Shown here piece after piece: positions 24,496 to 39,265 of a stretch of 64,000 nt of DNA. Origin of the DNA: Heterodera schachtii (taxonomy: Eukaryota > Nematoda > Chromadorea > Rhabditida > Heteroderidae); assembly GCA_023374025.1 (NCBI GenBank), contig SIJG01000026.1, positions 698,028 through 762,027 of the forward strand. Direction: 5' to 3'. The position numbers and the translations under genes were made by a program. Each line of letters starts with the position of its first letter. Positions within the stretch are counted from its first letter, which is position 1. The notes under the pieces were generated by a model that worked only from the letters and a program-made list of their open reading frames with translations, searched no databases and had not been told where the DNA came from.

Positions 24496-27400
24496 AGGCC
24501 CCTGGTATCTTGCCCATTTGTGGTTGCATAATTACTGGGAGGATGCAAGTTTGTCTAAAAAATGACAAATTTTGCGATTTTTAGCCAAGAGACGCCTTTT
24601 TTTGTTTTTAAAAAACGCTTTTTTGAGGCGCGCTTTTCTTAAAAAACTTTTAAGCCATTTCCTTAGAAAAAAATATAAGTTTTGGGGGGCCGGCGGTGCC
24701 AAAGGCGCCGCCGGGAAAAATTTTTGAAATTGGGAGTTTTTGTAGCATTTTTATCAGCGAACTAAATAATTAAGCACAAAAAAAAATTTAAAAGTTAGGG
24801 GAAGCCTAAAATAAAGGACAAATCTTTAAAAAAAGGACATTTGGGAACTCTCGATTAAATGGTTTTTAAAAAATGAATTTTTATAATGATTATTAAGTAA
24901 TGACGAAAATTTTATTATTTATTTCTTTTCTCGGATCCTATATTTTTGTTTATTTATCTTGCTGCATTCAGATATGAAAAAGTTTAAGATCTGTTATCCA
25001 ACACTTCTTTTTTGCATTAAAATTATTTTGTTTTGTTCAATACAAACAAAATAAAAATTATTAATTTAAATGCAGTATATTTAATTCAGCTTTTAAAATA
25101 AATATGAATAATTAAAATAATTATTTTAATTCTTTATCATGTTTTTACTTATTTCTTGAATAAATATTAATTAATTTTAATTGTTTCATTTAAATATATT
25201 AATTTTCTTTATTATTATTTTGCTAATTCTTTTTATTAATTATTAGCCAAAATAAAAATTTATTATTTACCATAATAATTAATAACTATTATTATTATAT
25301 TGCTATTTCCTTTAATTAAATAATGAACACCGTATCAGGCCGGTTTTTTGTGCCATGTCCGACAGGGTTTAAGTCCAAAACTTTTTAGATTTTTGTAATT
25401 TCATTGGTATGTCCATCTTTCAGTTTTTTTAAAAATTTAGGTTTATTAATTACTTTCATTTTAGTAATTAGTTTATATATTATTATTTTCAATTTAATAT
25501 TTTCAATATACTTCATTCAATTTAAATTAATATTTAATGATAAAAAAAATCCTTTAATATTTTTTGCTTTATTAACAGAAAATAACATGTTTTTCTTTTT
25601 TATCATATTTCTTTCTTGTGTTAAGCTCGAAGATTAGAAAGCCGAAATGCCCCGCTTTAAAGATTGTTTATTCCACTTGAAATATCTATATAATATTATT
25701 TTTATTGCAAATTATTTGGTATAAATTTATTTATTTTTTTAATATTTTTTAAAATTTTTCTGTGAGTTCGTTTCTCATCATCTTTTGCATTAAATATTTA
25801 TGAATTTATTCGATAAAAACTCATGTTTAATACAGCACCTCCTTGTGAGCCATAGTTATTCAGGGGTTTTAATTTTCATTATATTGTAATTGACGTTTTT
25901 AACTTGCCTTGCATGTAATTACATCATGGTTTTAAATTATTTAAATAAAATTTATTCACATTTATATCGAAGCTTCTCTTTCAAATATTTAATTTATATT
26001 TAAATTACAGTATTCTTGATTTTCAATTTTCGTAAGTTATTTTAATTATGTTGCGCTAAATCATTTTTTTGCTCTTGATTTCTTGTACAATGAGGAATGA
26101 AATCTTTAATGCTGTTAACTTAATGTTCCTCTTTTCCGGCATTTTCTACAATTTGGCACACTTGAATTTTTACCAAACAACCCTTAAATTTTTAATTTAA
26201 TTTGATTTATTTTTCAAAAATTATTTCTTTTCCTGTAAAAAGAAATTCCAAAAATCAGCCAATATGTTCCATGCTGTCAAGCGCCCTTTCTTTTTTTGAA
26301 AATAACAATTGCGTCAAAAACTCGCGCATCGTTTCCACGGACCACGTTTTTCGTATTGGCTCATAGTTCCAATTCGACATCAAAAATTTTGCTTTTTTGT
26401 GTTTTCAAAAGAATGTTAAATGTGAATAATAAATTAAATAAAAAATGAAACAAATAATTAATTCTTAAATACACGAATTTTTCTCCAATGCGTATTTAGT
26501 CAATTGGCAATGGATGAAAATCTTCCCCATCAGCAAATTTGACACATAAGAACTCATAATAGTTCTTCACATCGCCAAAGGACTTTTTTGAGAAGTTGGG
26601 ATCATTGAAACAGTTGAACCCTCTTGGGCTCGCAATTCAAGAGCAAGCTTCCATAATTAAATGGTTCAGAAACAGATCAGGTGGAAAAGGTTTTGAGCGC
26701 AAACTCATTTAATTTAAATTAATAAACTAAGTTTAATTTCTTTGAATTGCTGAATTTTACTTGGAAATCATTTCCAATTTCTCGAAAAAACGCTCAAAAT
26801 TCCTATCCCATAAAGAAATATTCACATAATCATTTCTGTAATTGGGAATGGGATAATATCAAAATATTAATTTTGAGTTTGTTTTTGTTTTTGTTAAAAA
26901 ATTTTCCATCTGTTCCAACGATAGTCCAAACTTTATTTTTTGATTAGACAATTCAAACCGCATCAGCAGTAACGAACACCAAATCGATCTCGATTGAAAT
27001 TTAAAAATATTTTTATTTTATTAGATAATTATTTTAGATTAAAACTTACACCAAGGATTTGCCAATTTTCAAAGACTGAAGAGATAAACGTTTGCTTTTT
27101 TTCCGGAATTTTCTCAGTCATTTTAAAGACTTTTTATTATTATTCTTTAAAACACTTTTTAAAGCAAAATATTTAGGCAACAAATTATAAATAAAATATC
27201 TTTTTTGCAAACTATTTTATTTACACGTTTATTTTAATGAACACACTTATTTGTTATTTATGCGAACATGATTTTTTAAATTACCATTTTATTTACATCC
27301 ACATTAAACACATCATATTACTATTTGGCTTTTATATTTAATGATTAAGTTTTCTTGGATACGTTTTATTGTTTTATTTAATTCCTTATCAAACCTTATT

Positions 27401-28035
27401 TTATTTTTTTGAATCTAATTTATTATTTCATATTCGATGCTTTAAAGGATTAATTTGAATTGTTTCTATTGTTATTATCAACTTCTTTTTTCTTTGTATG
27501 AAGTTATTATTTGCAGTATAAGCTAATTCTAAATTCTAGAGTACTTTCTCTGCTTCTTAAAATGTTTAATTTTCCATTTAATTTTATTTTATTAGTTTAA
27601 TATTGTTCTTTGGAAAGAAAGAAAATGATGAATGCAATGAAAGAATAACCTTTTTTTCTTTTACAATTAAATATTAATATTTTGCTTAAGTAATTTATTT
27701 TTTCAATACAACTTGATGATAAACATGATTTTTGAGCCTAGTATTGATATAATATGCTGTTAGAATATTTTCATGGAATAAAATGGAAAACATTATTTTA
27801 TATTAATTTTATTGTTAATACTGCGAAACGTAATCATAACACTATTTTTTTTAATCAAATATAATTTATTACATTTCAAAATTATTCTCTAATATAATAT
27901 TATTAATGAGTTTTTCTCCGGTTTAGGAAAACAAATATTTTTGTGAAATGATTTAATGTGTTGTCACTCGAATGGTAAATAGATTAATATAAATATATAA
28001 TTATAAAGTTTTTTAAATTTTATATTTTAAAAGTT

Positions 28036-28155
28036 TTTCTTGCGCCCGAACAGACTTCGTCAACACCTTATAAAAAAAAATTATTTTATGACGAATGAAA
28101 AATACAATTATTGTTTGTTTCAATTTTAAAAATGTGAAATAGGCATTAACGCAAA
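28036..28155 (+). repeat. dispersed repeat, copy 1
   Basis: The words 'ccgaacaga(c/t)ttcgtcaaca', 'tatgacgaatgaa(a/g)aata' and 'gcattaacgca' occur in the same order at 30321-30440. This points to an old duplicated element inside the A+T-rich domain. Confidence 0.65.
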
Positions 28156-30320
28156 GGAAAATTTATTTTAATGTAAAGTTGCATTACACTTAGTAAAACG
28201 GCATCGGATATATCAATATGTAGACCCAAATTTAATTTATATTTATTAATTTTAATGATTATTTCTTTCCTATTATAACTAATAATAAAATATTTAGCTA
28301 TTTATATTATTTACTCCTCTAAAAAGCACCTCTTTAATAATAATAATTAAAGTTGTATTAGAACCCAAATAATAAGAAATAATTTTGGAATGCATTTTAT
28401 AAATATTTAAAACCCTTTTAAGATATATGTTAAATTATCCTTTTTTCAATTAGAATAGCTATTCATATTATTTTCAAACAAGTTTCATTAAAATATTTTG
28501 ATCAATTCTCGCGTGGCAAGAAAGCTTTAATTTTTCATTCATCTATTTTTATTTATGGCGAATATAAAAATGTTTCTATTTATTTCATTTTTAAATAATT
28601 GTTTTTGGAATTAAATATTAATAATGTTTTTATTATAGTATTTTGAAAAATGAGTTTTTTTAATTGTCTTTTAGTTTTTTTAAATCGCACCGAAGATATG
28701 GCCCTTTGCAATTGTTCAATGCAATTTACAAAATGAAAATTGGTAAAATAATTCATTTTATTTTATGCATTTGCCATATTGTCCTGCAGAATACACCAAA
28801 TTCCAATAAATTTGATTACTTTTTCTATTAATTTATCTATATAAATCGGGCATAATTAATAGTATTTACAATATGTTATGCAGCATTTTTATATAAATGA
28901 TTAATTTTACTTATTTTAGAATGTCTTGTTATTTCCAGCGTCAGTTTTAATCAGATAAATATAAAAATATATATTGAACTGAACATTATGCAAATGCTAT
29001 AAATCATAGGCACTTATATTAATTATTCTATACTTTTGTATATGCTATTAATTTATAGAAATTCTTTTGTAATTATCATTAGTTAAATAAAATATCTTTT
29101 GTAATTTTTATCTATTTTCATTATATAAATAAAACAAAATTGTTTCTGGTAGTAATGTTTTATTTTTTTATTTTATAATTTTTAATTTTTTTACACATTG
29201 AAAATATTTTATTCAAAGTATCTAATTATTTTACTTCAACATAAAAATAATTTCTTCAATCATTTTTTATTTGAAAATATTTTTTTATCAAATTATATTT
29301 TATACTTATTTTGCTTTTAATTTATTCTAATTCGAAATGATTGTTTTTTAATGTTAACAAATTATGGATAAAATAGAGAAAAAATAATACGTTTTCTGTG
29401 TTTTATATAAATACGTCTTTTTAGCAATTGTTTTTTGTACTATTTTAAAAAATTTATAGCTTGTATTGCAATGATTTATAAAAAAAACTAATTGAATTTA
29501 GTTTAGAAAAATGATATTTTTCAATTTTATTATTCCACATAATTACGCTGCTTTGTTTTATTAACAAATTACTTCTATAAAATAAAAGATTATTTTTAAT
29601 AGTTGTATTCTTAATTTATATTTTTTTATTAAATCTAATTACAAGCAAAACCACGTCGTTCATATTTTGTGTCGATGACAACAATTCAAAAATACACAAT
29701 AAATTGTCTTAATAATATTTTTTAATTTTTGTTAATTTTTTATTTTTCGCCTTCATGTTTTTGAACCGACAAACTTTTTATTTGACTATTATTTATTTTG
29801 CTTAATAAATTAAGATTTAATATTATAGCCTCACCATAAGATGTTTATTTCGCTTAACTTTAATTATGTTGACCAAACTTAATTTATATATTTTTATCCA
29901 TTTTCATATCGCAATTATTTTGAATTTAATAAATCATTAAATAATTGAAGAGCAAAAAGAAGTTTAATCCCTGTGTCATCGTGATACAGTCATTTTCCTT
30001 TTTTTAAATGCACATTGCTTGTCTTTGTTAGTCAATTAAGATTTACAATCTATGCTTGTAGTATATATATATATATATTTATTTAATGATTATTTTGGTA
30101 AATCCAAGAATTATCTTATTATTTCTAATATTGGTTTTTATAACTAATTTAAAAGTAAATTCTTTTCAATCGAAAGATATGCAATTGTCAAGAATCTCAT
30201 AAATTTTCTTTTTTTTCTTCATTTATTAATTTTTATTCAAATATTCCATTAGTTTTTAAAGAAATTATCAATTGTTTATTACTTAAATGTCTTTTATCCA
30301 TATCATTGAATATTTCATCC

Positions 30321-30440
30321 AGCTTTCTTGTGTCCGAACAGATTTCGTCAACATCTTAAAATTATGACGAATGAAGAATAGAATTATTGTTTATTTCTAT
30401 TTTAAAAATATGTTCAAATATGCATTAGCGCATACCACTG
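30321..30440 (+). repeat. dispersed repeat, copy 2
   Basis: This is the direct-orientation partner of 28036-28155 with about 120 matching bases and scattered changes. Confidence 0.65.
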
Positions 30441-31824
30441 AAATTTAAATAATAAAAATTAAAATTTTTTTCCTATTTTATAATTTTCTTTTTTCAATGT
30501 ATATTGCTGTTTATTGATTATCCTCTTAACTCATATCAATTAAATTATAACAGTTTTGTTAAATAATTTTAAAAGTTATTATGATGATATCAAATATTAA
30601 TTTGATTGATGATATTTCGAAACAATTTAAAAGGTTGTCTTAAAAAATTTCTTTAAAATTTTAATGATTAGTGTTATTAATTTTGTTTTGTCATTTGAAT
30701 TCAATATTAGGTATTAGCAAATTCATGTCCTCTTGAAGGATAGTTTCCAATTTATTAAGTATTGATTTTCGTATTACCAATTTTTTTTACTTTAAAATAT
30801 ATAACTATATAAATTATATCATATCATTACGAAGAGATGGTTTCGCTTTAATTTTATGAACTTTTCTTTTGTTTTAAAAATATTATTTCAATTTTTTTAA
30901 TAGCATTGTAAATATAACATTTCTATTTTAATAAAAAAAAATTTCGAATAATTTTTTATGCAAATATGATGTAATTTATTAAATCTATATTTTTTTAAAG
31001 GATATTTTCGTCGAAAAAGTCGATGGCACCAGTTCAGCTTCGTTTCGTATTAAAAAATTTTTTAAATGCGATTTTAAAAATTAAAAAATTTTCCTTTTAT
31101 GATAAAATCCTATTTATACTTTTCAATTAGAGCAATCAAATTAATTTTCATGCTTTATTCAGAAGCTTGCTGTACATTCAATGATGACATTTCTATCACA
31201 ATATTTTAAAATTTTAATATTTTTAAGTTTTTCAATTTTATTTTTATTTAGCTCCTTTATTATTTTTTTGCTTTATAAAATGCAGAATCAAATAATAAAT
31301 CAAACTAGGTTTTCTAAATAATATTTTCAAATTATTTTCTGTTTTTAGTTTACTTAACAATTATTTAAAAATTATTATTTATTTTTATATTTAGTGTAAA
31401 TAAAATAAATCTTTATTATTGAATTAGGTTTATTAAATATTTTTTAAATTTTAACTTGGCATTTACAAGAGATTGTGCATCGTTTTTATAGGGTAATAAT
31501 TCTGAGTTCCTAATGAATTTTTTTAATTAGGTTTTTAAATCTTTTTCATAATTTTTATAGAGAAGTGATATTTTAGTGAAATGAGTTTTTTCTATTGTCA
31601 CTCTGTTGCTTATAATAATAAGGTACTTATCATTTCGATATTTTATTTTATTTCCTCCAAATTTGTCATCTTTTATTTATTATTCATAAATTACCGTACA
31701 TATTTAATTGGTCCTTTTAAGTATTTTTAATTTTAAAATATATGTTGCCATTTATATATATTTTTCATTAAACCTTATTATTTTTCTTATTTTTTGATTT
31801 TATCATTCAAATATTTCTGCATTT

Positions 31825-32010
31825 TAAGTTCCGTCCGGGTCATTTAACAGCACGCTTATTTTGCCATTGTGTTGCCGACGTGTTCTTTGCCTATTTCTTT
31901 CTCACGATTAATAGGAATGTAATAGGTGTTTGGTTGCCGCGAAACGGTTGGATTGTGTAAGAAAAGTGACGAATTTTTGAACCAATGACATCTTGTAACT
32001 GCTAATGGAA
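31825..32010. other. less A+T-rich island, unassigned
   Basis: Base composition is clearly more balanced than the surroundings (for example ggttgccgcgaaacggttgg). The island holds no long frame. GACGAATTTTTGA near 31966 resembles an Sm site, but no known snRNA or spliced-leader RNA could be matched. Confidence 0.35.
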
Positions 32011-35000
32011 GCAGATATTTTTAGAAGTTACTTTACAATTGTTTTTTATTAATTAAATTTAAAATTACACAAGCATTTGCAAGTGTGAATAAGTAAATCT
32101 TTTTGGGTTTGAATATGTTTGATTATATGCAATTCGCTAATTTTTATGGCGGTGGAAGATTTACGACTTATTGGTCTTATTCTATAAATTATTTTAAATT
32201 TCTATCATTTTAACTTATTCTATTTTTATCGTCCAGGCGTTATTTTTTTCCATAGCTTTATTTTTTAAGTTATATGGGATTGATTTATTTTCATTTTTTT
32301 TGCTTTTGTTGTATGAAAGACTTAAAGTTTAAAACTAATTATTAGCTTTAGTCATTTGTTTCTTTTTTTCCATTTTATTTATTTATCGTTTTATTACGAA
32401 TATATGTCAGCTTTTATTCAATATTTATGTAACTTCGATTTTTAGTTTATAGTTTGATAATTTTGCAAATTGAAGGTTCTTTTAAAAAGTCATTTTAATT
32501 AATTTTAATATTTTGTCTTTTTGTGTTTATATTAAATTTCAATTAGTAGATAATATTTAAAAGTCACCTGTTTCTGTCTTGAAATTTTAAAAATATATTT
32601 ATATTTAGATCATTTAATTTTGAAAATGAAAATTATTCTTAAACGCATATTTTCTTTAATAATAATAATTGGTTTTTTAAATTGATCTATTTCTTAAGGA
32701 TCAGGCAGGCCCCTGATATAATCAAAATATATATTATTCATTGAATGTTTTTTGATTCACATTTAGTTTTAAGTATCCAATTTAATTATATTAATAATAT
32801 TAATTTTTGGAAATTTATTAATAATATTTTTTATAACAAAACTTTTGAACTTACATCTTAACTCTCTTCATTTATTTCCTATTTTATTTAAAAATACAAA
32901 ATTGAAAATAACACTTACCTCATAGCATATCTGATTTGCAATCCGTCATAATTCAATTTTTATTCATTTTAAAATATATTTATTTGAAAAATTATATTTA
33001 TAAGAATTAGAAGAAAATAATAATTAACCAAAAATACTCGCACTGTTGTCTTAAACTGAAACTCAACGTGAATTTGAATTTTAAGTTGGTCCTTCATTTT
33101 TACAAGTCCGTTGGAATTATTTATTAATTTTTAAGAATCATTTCACAATAATTTATAGTTTATTTGGAATTAATTGTGCATTTGGATGGTTTTCAATGGG
33201 TGACCCGGAACAACCCTGTTAATAAGCAATTTAATAATTCTAAAAATCACTAATATATATAAAATTTTTGGATTTACAGTTAGTTTAAAATAAATAAATT
33301 TTTAGTGTTTATATTTATAATTGGATAAAAGACAACAAATTTTTCAAAGTAATATTGCTGATATTTGTTTTATTTTAACTTTTAAAATTAATTTTGAATT
33401 ATGATTAGTAATTTTTTTTTCTTATTATTATTTTTTTATTTTTGTTAGTTTTATCATTTAATTCATATTTTAAATAGATAATGTTATATTTTTAGATTAC
33501 ATGTTTATTTAAATTAAAAATGAAACTGTCCCGCAGCTTTTTTAACACTCATGCCTGAGTCAACTTTTTTTTGTTCGCGACCATTACATAAATATAGTTT
33601 GTTTGTTAAACACTAATTTAATTCTATTGTTATTGAAAACAATTATATTTTTCTATTTAAATTCATATTTTATAATTTATGTTTGCGCGCTCCAGTAAAT
33701 TTATAAAAAAAATTGAGATGGGTTAAGTAAACATTTGAACAATACTGAATATCATATTACTTTATATTTTTGCATAAATTCAATAAATATTTCTTCGATC
33801 TTTAAAATGAAATTTATTGGTCGAATATTAATTTTTTCGTTTTATCTTTATTATACCGATTTTTGTCTCACTTATGTTTTTTAAATTTACAAACAAAAAT
33901 AATTAACATCATTTTAAATGTTGTTTTATTGTATCTTTATACAAGACATTACGAAAATAGAATCAGCAGAAAAAGCATTGATATAACAGCAAAATAAAGT
34001 TATATTTTTTGCTAAATAAATCTCTTCTTTGGAGTTGTTGATTTTTCAAAAAATTAAGTTGCTTTAGTTTTTATTTATTGTTCATCTTTCTGATAACATT
34101 CCTTGCTTCACCATAATACTTTCGCTTTTGGCTTTTTTAATATACAAGTAATATGGTTAAAATGAATTTTATCATCATATATTTAAATTAAAATCATTCT
34201 TTTCTTGCGACTCATCCAATTCTCTATTCGCTTCTTTCGTTCTTAATTAGACCAAAAGTATATCACTAATTGAAACTTTCGAATGTTTATTAAATCTTGG
34301 CAGTTACCACAAGTTATAAAACGAACACGAATTAGTATTTTAAATATATACGTGTTTTAAAGACATTGTTTATTTTATTGTTCGATTGCTTTTATTGGTG
34401 CTAGGACGAAGTGACAAAATATCAGTGGAAGATTTTCAGATGGATGGGGTCATTTCAGTACGGAATAAATTAAATTAATTTATTTAATTAATAATATATA
34501 ATAATAATAAATATATTTGTCCTCTATTTCAGTTTATACGACCACAAAAAATACACGACCATGTAATTTCTTGATATATTTCATGCATCATAACTTTTAT
34601 TAAAAGCGTCAAAATTATACATTCTTGGTATCTTTTGTAGCCCTAATTGTCCTCTATTTGTAAAATTTCAAAAAATTTGGTTGTGTTTCAAAAAAGTTGT
34701 GGCTTGTAAATATCAAAAATTTATTTGGTAAACCTTTGTGACCACAATTTTTTTGAAACTGAATTTCTAATAACTTATGATTAAACCTTAAATATTATGT
34801 TATTTTTTATTTATTTGTTAATTAATTAGTTGAAATAGATTTTCTGTCTCTATGATTTTGTCTTTTTATTTAGGTAAATGGTAATTTATATAATTCATTC
34901 CGTGTTTTTTTTGAATTTATGGGCAGATCAAGAATAATTATTTGATTTTATTTTGCATTAATTTCTAAAAATCTTGATTATTTGCTCAAATCTGATTTTA

Positions 35001-38000
35001 ATTTTAATTAATTTTTAAATAAAATAAGTTGTTTATTCATTTTATTTTGAAGAGTGAATGTTTTTATACTTTAGATATATATATATTTTTTTTTGTTGTT
35101 AAATTTATTGATTTATTTTCAAGGTTTTGTATTTCGCTTATTTACAATCAGAATTTTATAACAATTAAATTCAAAATTATTTTTATAATAAATTAATTTT
35201 TAGTTGATGATCTATTTTTGTTATTGAATATAAGACAACCAAATATCGTTCTTTTATCTTTTTTATATTATGAAAGACTTAATAATAATATTAACAATTG
35301 TCCATTTCTTTCCTTGTGGGTGATGTCGTTCTTTTTTCTTATAAAAATCATTTTAAAAGCTAATTGAAAATATTTTTAATTTATTTTGAAAATCTTTTTT
35401 TTTTCGTTTTATGATTTGTAATTTTCTTCATTTTTGATAAAATTTTAATCCTTATTTTTTGCTTTTTGTTTATTTTATTATTTTAAACATATTTTTTAAA
35501 TAAATGATGATATATTTTTGGTGATATATTTTATATTCCATGTATATAAAATAAAATTGCATTTGTCCAGAAGCATTTTTCTAATTATTTCACAATCATA
35601 TAATTTTATATTTTATAAATGAATAATGCACTAATTTTGTCCTCATCACTATTTATTAGAAAGATTAAACGAATATAAATTAAATTTCAACTTTTCGTTA
35701 TGAACCTCACTATTCGAATTTTAAAATTACGATTGACATATTAAATCTTTAAAAAATTATCCTTCATAAATTTCTATAAATATAAATAATTTATTTCTGT
35801 AATAATTAATGGATTATTATTAGAATTATTTTCTTTTATTTTGAAATTGTTTTGGTAGGATTGGCAACTTTTTAATAATAATAATAAGTCGAAAAGTCAA
35901 AATTTTCGAGATTATGTTTTTTTAAATCGGTTTAAATAAATGGAAAAAACTGAAAGCTATAAATCCTTCAATACGCGATCATTTATGCCTTTTTTGAACC
36001 ATAAATGCTAAATTCGAAATTTGGGCTTTCGATTTTTTGTCCGAATTCCATTCCGGGATTTGGAATGTCCGAAATGGATATCGAATTTGTGGTCAGTGAA
36101 TTAGAAAACGAAAGAAATTTGTTTTTATGACAATAAAATTTTCACTGACGCATTTTCTACTGACGTTTTTTCCAATGACGCATTTACCCGGCTTCCTACT
36201 CACACCCCCTAACTCTCAACATAAAGCTTTAATAACTAATTTTTGTGCATTTTATTTGAATTTTTGGGAAAATAATACAATTAATAGTTTTAATTTTTTC
36301 ATTTATTTTAAGTGCTTTTTTGCTTTCAATATTTTCTTTATTTAACATTAATTTATGTATTTACTTTATTTACAAATGTTTGGGTTTTCATTAACTTTAA
36401 AATATTTGATGCCTCATACAAATAAATTACTTGAAATTTCTTAATTAATACATGTTTGCATCTTTTAATTGCTTATTTTATTATAATTTGTTTATTGTTT
36501 ATATACGCTTTTATGTGAATATTAGGCATTTTATTACTATTTAATTGTTGTTGTTATAATTCAACGGTCGCTTTTTCTCGGCTTTGTTCTTCTTATTTTC
36601 AAATACGCAACCAGCTATAGATTTTTTGCTTGTGTATATGCGTTCTTTTTGCTTGAAATTTGTAAATATTCTTTTTCAATTATTCTTTATATTTTTCTCA
36701 CTAATATATTAATTAATAAATTTTTATATACTTTTATTTTGTTCATATATTATGAGTAATTGTTCACTTTTATTTAAATGATCATATATAAACTCGGATT
36801 TCACTCTTTCATAAAAAATCGTCTTCAGTTAACTAATCATTTTTTTGAAAATTATTATTTATTCAATATGTAAGAAATCATTGATGAGAATATTCGATTA
36901 ATGTATCGTTGACTATAAATTAAATAACTCTTTCTTTTAATTAAAGTCTCGAATATAGGATTTTTATTTGATATTATTTAAGATTTATTTTCTTTTAAAT
37001 AAAATTAGGAATATATATTTTTATATTATTTCAGGTATATGTAATCTTAAGTTATTTTCTTTTATATTAATTTATTCATTTCTTGCTTAATACACCTTGA
37101 AATGTAAAAATATTAATCACTTAATTAAATATTTATTTATTTGATTTGATTTTAATAGACAGAAATATTAATTTTTACTTCATATATAAATTAAAATTTG
37201 TTTTAAGTAGAATGATAATTTATCATTTCTTCAGTTCAAGCCTTTATATTGGTTTCAAGCTCAGTTCTAAACTCATGATATTTTGTTTGTCGAAGAAACA
37301 GTTCAACAAATGCACATTAATTTTCCATTAATTATTTTTAATTTTTTATCAATTTTTCAATTTTAATTTGTCTCATTATTTTGTTGATTTAATGGATAAG
37401 CTTTTTTAATGGAATATATTTCTTCTTTGTTTTTAAATATCTAACATTTTTCAATAGTACAATTCTTATTAAAGGTATATCCGTTGTATGAATCGTCAAA
37501 CGATTAAACAATTATGTTTTTAAGTATGTTATTTCAAAACTTTTTTTTTAATGTTTTTTCTGTTTTTTCGTTTACTTTCTTTTTTCAACCACAGATCAAT
37601 CTATAGTCCAAAATGCATTTCCTGGAAACAAAAAATCCATGATAAATTATATTTTTTGGTTTTTTATGATTTTTCTAAGAAATTTCCAATATGTTTCAAA
37701 TATGTTCATATTTTATTAAACGATTTTTACAAAAATTATGTTGGAGATTTTTTTCATATTTAAATATACAAATAAATATACAAATTACAGTTTTATTGGT
37801 CGCCTCTCCTTTAACAACGGGAAGGAATTTTTATAAAAATACCATTTTCCTTTATTTTGAGTTAATACAGAAATATGTAAAAATATGTATAAAAGCCCGA
37901 AATATGTAAATTAAATTCTTTTAATAATAGTTTATTTTGTTTATTAGATTGGAATCGGAGATTAGGATGAAGGGGTAGGAACAAAGTGCGTAATTTCTTA

Positions 38001-39164
38001 GTTCCAAGCCAAATCCATTATATCCAACCAAATATATGCTTGTATAATAATTTATTTATTTAGTTTTAGTTCTTTTGTTTATTTAAATTTAAGATTTATT
38101 TATTTCAATTAAGGAAATTATTTTTGTTTAAGTCTAGTTTTCATTGAAAACTATGTTTTTATTTAAACTTTTTTTTCTGAGAAATATTGTAAGCATTGTT
38201 TTCATTTTTATGTTCGTTTTTTCTTCATTTCATGCACGTTTATGTCGATGAAAGTACGCGCTTATTGTCCTTCTCGAACCTGATGACATTGTTCGTCTCC
38301 ATGTTTCTCTACTGAATTCATTTTTATTTCAAGGTCTAAATGATGGGAAATTTTAGTCATTTAATTTTTTATTATAAAATTATATTGTAATAGTATAACA
38401 ATTTAATATTAATTTATTAAATTATGTTGCGTAAAAACAAATTTCTTAGCTTCATAATTTATTTCAGATGATACAGATTCCTTTTATTTGGTATTGCTTT
38501 TAATATCTATATTTTTTCAAAATCTCAATTTTTATGATAAGGTTATTAAATTATTTTAATAAAAAGTCAAATAAAATTGATTTAATATTTACATTGCAAT
38601 TCAAATATTATTTTCTTTTTATCTTTTTACATTAATAAACATTGTATGGCTCTTTTTCTAAGAACAATATTTAGAGGAAAATTAATGTTTTATTCCTTTC
38701 TAAATTTTTTTTAAATGATTTGTATATCATCTCATAAGTTGTTTAAAGTTCTGTAAAAAACGAACGCGCGTCATTTAACAACATTCCATATCTCTCCCAT
38801 GAAGTTTATAAAGATGTATCTGTCTTCCAAATTAATTATTTTATTTGTTTGTTTTATTTAATTATCAGTTTTTGAATTAATTTATGGTTACTTTTTTGAA
38901 TTGCTAATTTTATTTCTATAGGAAATTAAGTTAGAATTGGGAAACATTTTTTATGATAATGAAATCTTCTTAATCTGAGTTTTCATTACTTAAAAATTAC
39001 TAATTTTTTTGAATAATTTCATATAAATTAATGTTATGAGGAATTCGTATTAATTTCATAAATCTTCGTTAAATTCAAATCCATAATAAATTATTTGCTT
39101 TGGTAATAATCAATTTATTCATTTAATAATTTAATCGAATATTAAGTTTAATTTGTTGCGAAGT

Positions 39165-39265
39165 AACAGAACCAAGGGCCAAAGCGGCGAAAAAATGGGC
39201 CGGGCGATGGCTAAAGCAAAGGCAAAAACAGTGACCACGGGCAGGAAGAGCCGGTGAGGAAAAGG
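39165..39265. other. conserved GC-richer island in copy A
   Basis: About 100 bases starting agaaccaagggccaaagcgg are almost unchanged in copy B (55020-55120), although both lie in rapidly diverging A+T-rich DNA. Frames are open on both strands for about 30 codons. One plus-strand frame reads MGRAMAKAKAKTVTTGRKSR and then stops. No family match is claimed. Confidence 0.5.

Larger units (their letters stand above)
24496..38079. other. very A+T-rich domain, no gene seen
   Basis: Nearly all of this stretch is A+T-dominated with stop codons in every frame; the few open frames are rich in F, I, N and K. It contains diverged dispersed repeats, for example 28036-28155 against 30321-30440. Less A+T-rich islands occur at about 26290-26370, 31825-32010 and 35990-36210. 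No rRNA, tRNA or protein family is recognisable. Confidence 0.6.

Noticed and set aside
31825..32010. Spliced-leader or U-snRNA gene
   Set aside because: Apart from a weak Sm-like word there is no match to known SL, U1, U2, U4, U5 or U6 sequence blocks.
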